Assembly: GCA_030635485.1 (NCBI GenBank)
Contig: DAOVYS010000173.1
Span: forward strand, 1 to 6,061
Origin: Pseudomonadota bacterium
GTDB taxonomy: Bacteria; Desulfobacterota; Desulfobulbia; Desulfobulbales; DAOVYS01
Length of the DNA: 6,061 nucleotides
Direction: 5' to 3'
Part shown: in pieces, positions 1-4,906 of the stretch
Position numbering within the stretch: position 1 is the first letter of the stretch
How the letters are laid out: each line of letters starts with the position of its first letter
The notes under the pieces: model-generated
Told to the model about the DNA's origin: nothing
Seen by the model: the letters and a program-made list of their open reading frames with translations, nothing else
Databases searched by the model: none
Translations under genes and position numbers: made by a program

Positions 1-26
1 ACCGCCGAAATCGGATCAATCTCCAC
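1..26 (-). CDS. possible start of the next gene downstream of the ketosynthase (partial)
   Basis: On the minus strand a GTG codon at 26-24 opens a frame that reads VEIDPISAV and runs off the window edge. It overlaps the last codons of the ketosynthase by 11 nt, as translationally coupled genes often do. No clear Shine-Dalgarno sequence lies before the GTG; the upstream sequence is A-rich. Only eight complete codons are visible, so no function can be given and the frame may be open by chance. Confidence 0.2.
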
Positions 27-1272
27 TATATTTTTTGACTATCACCACTGAATTAATGCCCAACATTCCAAAAGAATTGTTCAGGATGATGTCAACAGAA
101 TCAAGCTGTTTGGCTTTATTTACAACAAGGTTATCCAGCTCGCATTCAGGATCAACGTTATCTAGATTAATGGTAGGATGCACCAGCCCGTCGTCAAATG
201 CAGGCAGATTGCCTGCCAACTCCAGCACGCCTGCAGCGCCCATTGCATGACCGATAAGGCTTTTGGTGTTATTGATAAAGGTTGACCCGCATCCGTTAAA
301 TATAGTTCTCAAAGCCATGCATTCTTCCAGGTCACCCTGTATGGTGCCTGTTGCATGAGTATTTACAATGTCTACGTCCCTGGGCTCAAGCCCGGCCCGT
401 TTTAATGCCAGACGCATGCATTCCACCTGCCTGGGCCCATACGGCAGAACAAAATCCCTGGCATCGGAATTAATGGCAAACCCGATGATCTCACCATAGA
501 TCCTGGCTCCCCTTGAAAGGGCAGTTTCAAGCCTCTCAAGGATGTAAATGCAGGATCCTTCCGAGATCACGATTCCGTTCCGGTCCCGGTCAAAGGGTCT
601 GCATGCCCTGATCGGGTCCTGATGAGAGGCAAGCGCGCCCTGGGACTTAAAACTTGCAAAGATCCCAAAGGACGCCGGACTTTCCGAAACACCTCCGCAG
701 AACGCCAAATCCACTTCATCAAGCCTGAGCATCTGCACGCCCTGAATAAGGGCCGCATTACCGGCGGCGCAGGCTGCGCCAATCGAATAGTGAGGCCCTG
801 TGATCCCCAAGCTCATGGTGATCTCACCGGCCGGATTGTTCAAAACAGTCCTGGGATTATGGTGATGAGTCCAGTAGTCTACATTATAATCAAATTGACT
901 TATATTGTAGACTTCATGCTCAGTCTCAACAGTTCCATGTTCGGTAAGACCGACATAGACGCCGGTCCTGTCGGATTCATATACACCCCCGGAAAAATCT
1001 ATTCCCGCGTCATTTAAGGCCTCATTTGCCGCATAAACCCCCAGACAACCGGCCCTTGTTCCGCGTTTATTCTCCCTTTTCTTCCTGTATCTGGTTTCAG
1101 GAAACGAACAGATCCCCGCCGGAACCCGCCCGATATAACGAAGTTCGATTTCACGAATTCCGCTCTGCCCGGCCAGAAGTCTTTTGCGAAAATCCTGTAG
1201 ATTATCACCGTTCGGCGCAGCCAGTCCGACCCCGGTGATTACGATTCGTTCTTTGTTTGAAAGTCTGTCCAT
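16..1272 (-). CDS. beta-ketoacyl-ACP synthase family protein (FabF/KAS II-like)
   Basis: This 418-aa protein has the length and motif order of a thiolase-fold ketosynthase, which performs decarboxylating Claisen condensation of an acyl chain with malonyl-ACP in fatty-acid or polyketide-type synthesis in the cytoplasm. The N-terminus RIVITGVG (9-16) is the usual KAS beginning. The nucleophile is Cys168 in SIGAACAAG, the first His is His306 in NTHATGT, and Lys337 and His342 lie in NTKSLIGHAMGAAG, so the active site is complete. Two motifs are divergent: NTHATGTIQGD replaces the common NAHGTSTxxGD, and FGMLGIN (401-407) replaces the glycine-rich FGFGGTN near the C-terminus. This argues for a specialised or secondary-metabolism KAS rather than housekeeping FabF. 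The ATG at 1272 is the only start that keeps the N-terminal strand. Its Shine-Dalgarno is weak (TAAGGT, about 14 nt upstream). The gene is divergent from hypA and has its own promoter. Partner genes (ACP, dehydratase, reductase) would lie left of the window. The family is certain; the substrate is unknown. Confidence 0.93.
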   Translation of the reverse strand: MDRLSNKERIVITGVGLAAPNGDNLQDFRKRLLAGQSGIREIELRYIGRVPAGICSFPETRYRKKRENKRGTRAGCLGVYAANEALNDAGIDFSGGVYESDRTGVYVGLTEHGTVETEHEVYNISQFDYNVDYWTHHHNPRTVLNNPAGEITMSLGITGPHYSIGAACAAGNAALIQGVQMLRLDEVDLAFCGGVSESPASFGIFASFKSQGALASHQDPIRACRPFDRDRNGIVISEGSCIYILERLETALSRGARIYGEIIGFAINSDARDFVLPYGPRQVECMRLALKRAGLEPRDVDIVNTHATGTIQGDLEECMALRTIFNGCGSTFINNTKSLIGHAMGAAGVLELAGNLPAFDDGLVHPTINLDNVDPECELDNLVVNKAKQLDSVDIILNNSFGMLGINSVVIVKKYSGD

Positions 1273-1308
1273 AAATTTAGATATATACCTTAAAAATCAC
1301 AAACAAGT

Positions 1309-1337
1309 ATTATAGCCAATATTTTACCGAATGTCGA
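1309..1337 (-). promoter_or_regulatory. sigma70-like promoter of the ketosynthase gene
   Basis: Read on the minus strand, a -35 box TCGACA (1337-1332, five of six consensus bases) and a perfect -10 box TATAAT (1314-1309) are separated by 17 nt. The predicted transcription start is near 1302, giving a leader of about 30 nt before the ATG at 1272. This is the best promoter match in the window. Confidence 0.65.
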
Positions 1338-1351
1338 CACAGAAAAACGAA

Positions 1352-1380
1352 TAGGTATTCACAAATGATTTTGCTATGAT
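1352..1380 (+). promoter_or_regulatory. possible promoter of hypA
   Basis: A good -10 box TATGAT (1375-1380, five of six) is preceded at 17 nt by a poor -35 box TAGGTA (1352-1357, three of six). Transcription would start near 1387, leaving a leader of about 70 nt before the hypA ATG. The weak -35 suggests low basal activity or help from an activator. It lies back to back with the ketosynthase promoter. Confidence 0.4.
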
Positions 1381-1413
1381 GAAACAGATTAACTACTCAA
1401 AAAAAGGCGGAAG

Positions 1414-1442
1414 GTGCCCCGCAGGAAATGGACTTGGGGTGC
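1414..1442 (+). promoter_or_regulatory. hairpin in the hypA leader
   Basis: GTGCCCC (1414-1420) can pair with GGGGTGC (1436-1442) as a 7-bp stem with two G-U pairs and a 15-nt loop, ending just before the hypA ribosome binding site at 1447-1451. No T-run follows, so it is not a terminator. It may affect hypA translation or may be chance. Confidence 0.25.
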
Positions 1443-1457
1443 TTTCAGGGACAAATC

Positions 1458-1802
1458 ATGCACGAAGCATCAATTATCATGAGTATCCTTGACACTGTGA
1501 CCCACCAGTGCCAAAAGGAAGGATATCACTCCATATCATCGATCAGTCTTCAGATCGGCAAGGCATCGGGAATTCTCCCGGATGCCCTCCTCTTTGCATT
1601 TGATATCGCCAAGGCAGAGACCATTGCCCGGGATGCGGAACTCATTATTGACAAAGTGCCGATAGGGGGGATCTGTTCAAAATGCAATAAGGAATTTGAT
1701 ACGGACGAAGCCTTTATATTCGAATGTCCTTACTGCGGTTCCGATTCCGTCAAGATTACCAGAGGGTACGAAATGAATATTATTGAAATGGAAGTGGATT
1801 AG
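1458..1802 (+). CDS. hypA: hydrogenase maturation nickel metallochaperone HypA
   Basis: HypA delivers nickel, with HypB and SlyD, to the large subunit of [NiFe]-hydrogenases in the cytoplasm, and in some bacteria also to urease. The protein is 114 aa, the standard length. It starts with the diagnostic Met-His-Glu, where the amino terminus and His2 bind nickel. The zinc site is two CxxC motifs, Cys73/Cys76 (CSKC) and Cys90/Cys93 (CPYC), at the same positions as in the E. coli protein. I chose the ATG at 1458 rather than the in-frame ATG at 1428 because MHE must be the N-terminus and because AGGGA (1447-1451) sits 6 nt upstream. The 10 extra residues of the longer reading would block nickel binding. 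No hypB, other hyp gene or hydrogenase gene is adjacent: the neighbours are a divergent ketosynthase and a convergent cspA. It therefore appears to act in trans on enzymes encoded elsewhere. Confidence 0.96.
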   Translation: MHEASIIMSILDTVTHQCQKEGYHSISSISLQIGKASGILPDALLFAFDIAKAETIARDAELIIDKVPIGGICSKCNKEFDTDEAFIFECPYCGSDSVKITRGYEMNIIEMEVD

Positions 1803-1907
1803 TTTGTGCCGACCTCCTCACTTTCCCAGACATGTTACTACTGCTCTCCGAAAATTGTTTTTTGTGTTTGTCTGAGTATTAAAATCCCAATAAGATCGGT
1901 TGATTGT

Positions 1908-1940
1908 GGTTCAAGGTTCCACTCAAATAAACCTTGAACC
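1908..1940. repeat. perfect 11-bp inverted repeat in the hypA/cspA spacer
   Basis: GGTTCAAGGTT (1908-1918) and AACCTTGAACC (1930-1940) are perfect reverse complements separated by 11 nt. No T-run follows on either strand, so it is not a canonical intrinsic terminator. It merges on its right with the tandem TTGAACC units, which makes it look like a dispersed intergenic repeat or the remnant of a small palindromic element. Confidence 0.75.
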
Positions 1941-1956
1941 TTTGAACCTTTGAACC
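1934..1956. repeat. three tandem TTGAACC units, 8-bp period
   Basis: TTGAACC occurs at 1934-1940, 1942-1948 and 1950-1956, an exact 8-bp period (TTGAACCT). The first unit is also the right arm of the neighbouring inverted repeat, and the complementary GGTTCAA lies at 1908-1914. All units are in non-coding DNA between convergent genes. Confidence 0.75.
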
Positions 1957-1962
1957 CGAAAC

Positions 1963-1992
1963 CTATGACATAGATAAAATCAAATGTCGTAG
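1963..1992. repeat. second hairpin-forming inverted repeat
   Basis: CTATGACAT (1963-1971) pairs with ATGTCGTAG (1984-1992) over 9 positions, with one G-T mismatch that would be a wobble pair in RNA, around a 12-nt loop. No T-run follows. It sits between the TTGAACC repeat and the cspA terminator. Confidence 0.4.
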
Positions 1993-2009
1993 ATTATTAC
2001 TCAAATCAC

Positions 2010-2036
2010 AAAAAAATGCCCCGCAGGCGCGGGGCA
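2010..2036 (-). terminator. intrinsic terminator of cspA
   Basis: On the minus strand a perfect 8-bp G+C-rich stem (arms 2036-2029 and 2024-2017, sequence TGCCCCGC and its complement) with a 4-nt loop is followed by seven T residues (2016-2010). It lies 28 bp past the cspA stop. An outer TCACA/TGTGA pairing (2006-2010 with 2039-2043) can extend it. In the plus direction the T-run is imperfect (TCTTTTATTT after 2043), so it may also weakly stop transcription coming from hypA. Confidence 0.9.
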
Positions 2037-2064
2037 CGTGTGATCTTTTATTTATTACAGGCAG

Positions 2065-2265
2065 TTACAGCTGAACGACATTATCCGCAGCCGGGCCTTT
2101 GGGGCCGTCGACAACGTCAAACTGGACCCTTGCTCCCTCTTCCAAAGACTTATAACCCTCATCCTTAATGGCTGAATAGTGGACAAAAACATCGTTGCCA
2201 TCGTCCTGCTCAATAAAGCCAAACCCCTTGGAAGCGTTAAACCATTTCACTGTACCTTCTTTCAT
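2065..2265 (-). CDS. cold-shock protein, CspA family
   Basis: This 66-aa protein is a single complete cold-shock domain, an OB-fold that binds single-stranded RNA and DNA. Such proteins melt mRNA secondary structure and act as cytoplasmic RNA chaperones, either cold-induced or constitutive. The nucleic-acid face is intact: Trp8 in GTVKWFN, RNP1 KGFGFI (13-18) and RNP2 VFVHY (26-30), followed by SAI. Tyr30 replaces the commoner Phe. The C-terminus GPKGPAADNVVQL matches the family. The ATG at 2265 has a strong ribosome binding site, AAGGAGT (2280-2274), 8 nt upstream, and a strong terminator follows the stop, so the gene can be monocistronic. The upstream DNA carries possible leader-RNA structures (see 2288-2303 and 2375-2409), but no clear copy of the E. 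coli cold box is visible. Which Csp paralogue this is, and whether it is cold-induced, cannot be read from the sequence. Confidence 0.96.
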   Translation of the reverse strand: MKEGTVKWFNASKGFGFIEQDDGNDVFVHYSAIKDEGYKSLEEGARVQFDVVDGPKGPAADNVVQL

Positions 2266-2287
2266 TACTAACTACTCCTTTGCACTC

Positions 2288-2303
2288 GGTTCCTCAAAGA
2301 ACC
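2288..2303 (-). promoter_or_regulatory. small hairpin in the cspA 5' leader
   Basis: On the minus strand GGTTCT (2303-2298) and GGAACC (2293-2288) form a 6-bp stem with one terminal wobble pair and the 4-nt loop TTGA. It ends 7 nt before the ribosome binding site (2280-2274). TATTAT boxes at 2315-2310 and 2312-2307 could be the -10 of a cspA promoter. If so, the hairpin would be at or near the mRNA 5' end, where it could stabilise the transcript. No good -35 box was found at the right spacing. Confidence 0.35.
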
Positions 2304-2374
2304 ACTATAATAATAAATCCCGACTATCCATGGACGGCGGGCCAAGTACGCTGTCTGAATAAAGCCAGAAAACC

Positions 2375-2409
2375 AAAAAACCGCACTCCCTTAAGATAGG
2401 ATTGTGCGG
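2375..2409 (-). terminator. terminator-like hairpin upstream of cspA
   Basis: On the minus strand CCGCAC (2409-2404) and GTGCGG (2386-2381) form a 6-bp G+C-rich stem, with a short inner TCC/GGA helix inside the 17-nt interval, followed at once by TTTTTT (2380-2375) and further T-rich sequence. It could terminate GH13 read-through, end a short RNA started near 2457, or attenuate a long cspA leader. Confidence 0.5.
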
Positions 2410-2463
2410 CTCGCTCTTCTGTATCTTTTTGATCACAAGCAGGTACTACACAACTAAATTGCG

Positions 2464-2492
2464 TGTATAACACGGTACTCAACAGAAGACAA
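2464..2492 (-). promoter_or_regulatory. promoter-like element 5' of the cspA-upstream hairpin
   Basis: On the minus strand TTGTCT (2492-2487) and TATACA (2469-2464) are spaced by exactly 17 nt, each matching the sigma70 consensus at four of six bases. Transcription would start near 2457 and meet the terminator-like hairpin about 50 nt later, giving a product of roughly 80 nt, or a cspA leader of about 190 nt on read-through. Confidence 0.35.
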
Positions 2493-2592
2493 GATGTTTT
2501 TAAAACGCGCCCCAAGATCAAACAGGCAACCTCCCTCTTGTTTTAGCCCCCCTGTGTTTCAGTCCGTATTTAAGGTAAAATAACGCTACAGG

Positions 2593-4380
2593 TTATTGAA
2601 GCCTGAATACTGTTAATGACCATTTGGGAAGATTGATCCGGATCTTTCCTTCACAGTCGCTTGTCAATTGCCCGGATGTCCATGCCCCGTCCCAACCGCC
2701 GTATGATTCAGCCTGTGAATTGAACACCTGCATCCACCGTCGGTCCGCACCCCAGTCAGTGCGTATCGCATATCCATTCCCAGCCCACCCATTCTCACTT
2801 ACATTTACCACGCACAGATATGCATTCCCAGGGGCTCCATCATCGCTCCATCGCATCCATCCGAGAACGGTATGTTTTGGATCTTCATGCACGAATCTGA
2901 TGTTTTCCGATGTAAAGGCCCTATTTTTTAACCGAAGCATGTTCGCGTCTCTAACGCAGTTCATCATCTGCCCGGCAAAAGCGTCCCGCTCTTCAATCAG
3001 TTTCCAGTCAAACCGGTGATGCTCGTCCACGTGCCACCAATAGTCCTGCAGGGTTTCAGTGCCCATAAAGATCATGGGCAACCCGCGGCTCACAGCCTGC
3101 AGTGCATACCACATTCTGACCTGGGCCCTTGCATGCCCGTTATTCCTTCCGCCCAGCCTTGCAATATAGTAGCGATGGCAGCCGCCATCCTGATGACCAT
3201 CATGTCGATCCCCGCACTGATCATGTGATCCCAGAACTGAATTGACACCGCTGCACGATCCGGGAAATCCCCGGTGCATATTAATCATCGATTTCAGGAG
3301 CGATAAACGGGTCTGCGCGTCATTGCCGCCACTATGACCTTTCATTATTTTCAGGGAATCAAAGTGGGCAGCGTGAATCCAACATGAATCAAACCCGGCC
3401 TGGGTGACAACGGCAGAGTTTTCAGGGGTGATCTCGGCGATCAGAATCTTGCCGGGATAATATTGCCTTATCTCATAGGTAATCTCTTGGAGGAGTCCCC
3501 ATGGCATATTATGAACGGAATCGAAACGCAATCCGTCAACATTGTATTCCTCAATCCACATGCGGCATGCAGCCTGGAGGTACTCCTTCACTTCCCATTT
3601 ATGGAAAGCGAACCGCCTTCCCCAGAGCGTATCGCTTTCACCCTCAAAGTATATGCCGCCGCAATTATCAGGCCCGTAGCCGTCCCAGTTCCAGAGGGAA
3701 TTAAGTTTTACGCTGCCGTGGTTCAGCACAACATCGATAACAACCGCCAGACCCAGTGAATGAGCCCGGTCTATCAGCTGTTTGAGTTGAAGAGATGTAC
3801 CCCATTTTCCATGAACGGCAAGCAGCTGACGGGGATTGTATCCCCATATGCCGCCGAACTCGGTTACAGGCATTAAATGTATGCAGTTAAAACCAAGGTC
3901 TTTGATATGTGAAAGAGACCCGGCAGTGAGTTCAAATGGGCTCTTTCCTCCAGACTGATGAGGGGGAAAACTACCAACGTGCAATTCATAGAGAACGAGT
4001 TCGTTATAGGCCGGGCAACTGAACTTTGACCATGTGTAATTCTGGTCGGTCAGCACACACCATGCAGAATCGAAATCAACCTCCCGCGCATATGGATCAC
4101 GCCGGATCAATTCTTCGCCCTCGTTTTCGTAACAGTCGTTCCAGCAGGAGGTGAGTACGATACGGTAGCGATCTCCAACCTTCAGCGGACCGACATCGGC
4201 CGACCAGAAGGACGGGGCATTCGGTTCTCGGGACAATGGCGCCGATGTTCCCTTTTTAAATTCGATTCGCACCGTTTCTCCATACGGGGCCCATACTCGA
4301 AATCGCACCTTGGAAGAGGATATCCAGGTTGGACCGCAGGATGCCTCCAGCGGCCATTTATAGTTTAAGTTTAATGGCAT
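2593..4380 (-). CDS. GH13 alpha-amylase-family enzyme, 1,4-alpha-glucan branching enzyme-like
   Basis: GH13 enzymes cleave or transfer alpha-1,4-glucan chains by a retaining mechanism; branching enzymes make the alpha-1,6 branches of glycogen in the cytoplasm. The 595-aa protein has an N-terminal CBM48/E-set-like domain (VRFRVWAPYGETVRIEF, about 25-41), then a (beta/alpha)8 barrel from about ELVLYELHVG (127-136). All four conserved regions are present: DVVLNH (216-221), GLRFDSVHN with nucleophile Asp287, ILIAEIT with acid/base Glu316, and GSHDQ with Asp387. MPIFMGTE..DYWWH and HHRFDW further on, and the C-terminal beta domain, resemble branching enzymes (GlgB and eukaryotic SBE) more than amylases. 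A maltooligosyl-trehalose trehalohydrolase or hydrolase role is not excluded. No signal peptide is visible, so it is probably intracellular. I chose the ATG at 4380; an in-frame GTG at 4398 would add six residues but has no ribosome binding site. yajD ends 57 bp upstream on the same strand. No glgA, glgC, glgP or tre gene is adjacent. Confidence 0.88.
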   Translation of the reverse strand: MPLNLNYKWPLEASCGPTWISSSKVRFRVWAPYGETVRIEFKKGTSAPLSREPNAPSFWSADVGPLKVGDRYRIVLTSCWNDCYENEGEELIRRDPYAREVDFDSAWCVLTDQNYTWSKFSCPAYNELVLYELHVGSFPPHQSGGKSPFELTAGSLSHIKDLGFNCIHLMPVTEFGGIWGYNPRQLLAVHGKWGTSLQLKQLIDRAHSLGLAVVIDVVLNHGSVKLNSLWNWDGYGPDNCGGIYFEGESDTLWGRRFAFHKWEVKEYLQAACRMWIEEYNVDGLRFDSVHNMPWGLLQEITYEIRQYYPGKILIAEITPENSAVVTQAGFDSCWIHAAHFDSLKIMKGHSGGNDAQTRLSLLKSMINMHRGFPGSCSGVNSVLGSHDQCGDRHDGHQDGGCHRYYIARLGGRNNGHARAQVRMWYALQAVSRGLPMIFMGTETLQDYWWHVDEHHRFDWKLIEERDAFAGQMMNCVRDANMLRLKNRAFTSENIRFVHEDPKHTVLGWMRWSDDGAPGNAYLCVVNVSENGWAGNGYAIRTDWGADRRWMQVFNSQAESYGGWDGAWTSGQLTSDCEGKIRINLPKWSLTVFRLQ

Positions 4381-4437
4381 TGTAACACCCGCGTGCACTT
4401 TGATTCATGACGACAAAGAAATCCGCAGACCGCTTGC

Positions 4438-4821
4438 CTATTTCCCACCCTTCAACAGAGACTCCAGCCCGGCCAACGGGGTGTGTGTCGCAGACAACTC
4501 TTCATCGTCGTCCATTAGCGACCCGTCGTGCCATTCAGCCTCCAGAGACCGGGAATGCTCATTGTCGTGACAATAGAGGCATAACAATTCCCAGTTGCTG
4601 CCGTCAGGCGGATTGTTTTCGTGATTGTGATCCTTATGATGGACCGTAAGCTCACGAAGTTTCTTGCCTGAAAACTCACGCCCGCACTTAGCACAGACCC
4701 AGGGATGGATCTTGAGCGCCCGCTCCCTGTAAGTTTTTCGCTTGCGCTCCAGCTCGCGCAGGACTTCATCCATTATCTGATCCGACTTGTCGGCGCCGGT
4801 TTGCGTATTCTTTACAGACAT
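4438..4821 (-). CDS. yajD: YajD family HNH nuclease-like protein
   Basis: The 127-aa protein closely resembles E. coli YajD, an HNH-domain protein of about 115 aa whose biological role is not established. The shared core is YRERALKIHPWVCAKC (31-46), RELTVHHKDHNH (56-67) and DGSNWELLCLYCHDNEH (73-89). A zinc ribbon is formed by Cys43/Cys46 and Cys81/Cys84, and the HNH set by His61/His62, Asn76 and His85, so the fold and metal site look intact. It is expected to be a cytoplasmic Mg2+-dependent nuclease or DNA-binding protein. The N-terminal 30 residues are charged and likely helical. I chose the ATG at 4821, with GGAG (4834-4831) 9 nt upstream. The longer reading uses a TTG at 4857 without a ribosome binding site and adds 12 residues outside the family alignment. 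It lies between the exported-protein gene and the GH13 gene on one strand. No methylase or other restriction-type partner is adjacent, so a restriction system is not indicated. Confidence 0.93.
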   Translation of the reverse strand: MSVKNTQTGADKSDQIMDEVLRELERKRKTYRERALKIHPWVCAKCGREFSGKKLRELTVHHKDHNHENNPPDGSNWELLCLYCHDNEHSRSLEAEWHDGSLMDDDEELSATHTPLAGLESLLKGGK

Positions 4822-4853
4822 GCTCTCACACTCCAACCGTTCGGTTTGGGTAT

Positions 4854-4883
4854 CCAATATTTACTAATAATTGCAATTGACAA
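4854..4883 (-). promoter_or_regulatory. possible promoter of yajD
   Basis: On the minus strand TTGTCA (4883-4878, five of six consensus bases) lies 18 nt before TATTGG (4859-4854, weak). It would start transcription near 4847, downstream of the TTG at 4857, which fits use of the ATG at 4821. It would let yajD and GH13 be expressed apart from the upstream gene. Confidence 0.35.
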
Positions 4884-4906
4884 CGCGCACTACCTATTGC
4901 TTTATT

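Larger units (their letters stand above)
2266..2592. other. 327-bp non-coding region upstream of cspA
   Basis: No convincing protein gene lies between the GH13 stop and the cspA start. Going leftwards on the minus strand it holds a weak A+T-rich hairpin at the GH13 stop (2597-2579), a GAGGGAGG purine tract (2538-2531), a promoter-like element (2492-2464), a terminator-like hairpin with T-run (2409-2375), an A+T-rich stretch with two overlapping TATTAT boxes (2315-2307), and a small hairpin next to the cspA ribosome binding site (2303-2288). Confidence 0.7.

Noticed and set aside
622..1017. 131-aa plus-strand frame
   Set aside because: It lies antisense to the ketosynthase, whose conserved active-site motifs fix the coding strand.
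1428..1457. Longer hypA start adding ten residues
   Set aside because: HypA needs a free Met-His-Glu N-terminus for nickel binding, and the ribosome binding site fits the ATG at 1458.
1827..1874. CAGACA and TGTCTG as a terminator for hypA
   Set aside because: The stem is only 6 bp around a 36-nt loop, and no T-run follows it.
2017..2027. TGCCCCGCAGG also found at 1415-1425 in the hypA leader
   Set aside because: One 11-base match in 6 kb is expected by chance, and the two copies have different structural contexts.
2324..2521. 65-aa minus-strand frame starting at a TTG, with GAGGGAGG 9 nt upstream and a hydrophobic, Cys-containing N-terminus like a small lipoprotein
   Set aside because: The start is a TTG, a terminator-like hairpin with T-run lies inside the frame, the lipobox (VPAC) is poor, and the C-terminal half has no protein-like pattern. 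A coding role is possible but not supported.
2577..2597. AATAAC/GTTATT hairpin at the GH13 stop codon as a terminator
   Set aside because: The stem is 6 bp and almost all A-T, and the T-run is short; it is too weak to call.
2624..3019. 131-aa plus-strand frame
   Set aside because: It is antisense to the C-terminal part of the GH13 gene and shows no domain features.
4438..4821. HNH gene as part of a restriction-modification or mobile defence system
   Set aside because: There is no methylase, specificity subunit, integrase, transposase or direct repeat nearby, and the sequence matches the YajD family.
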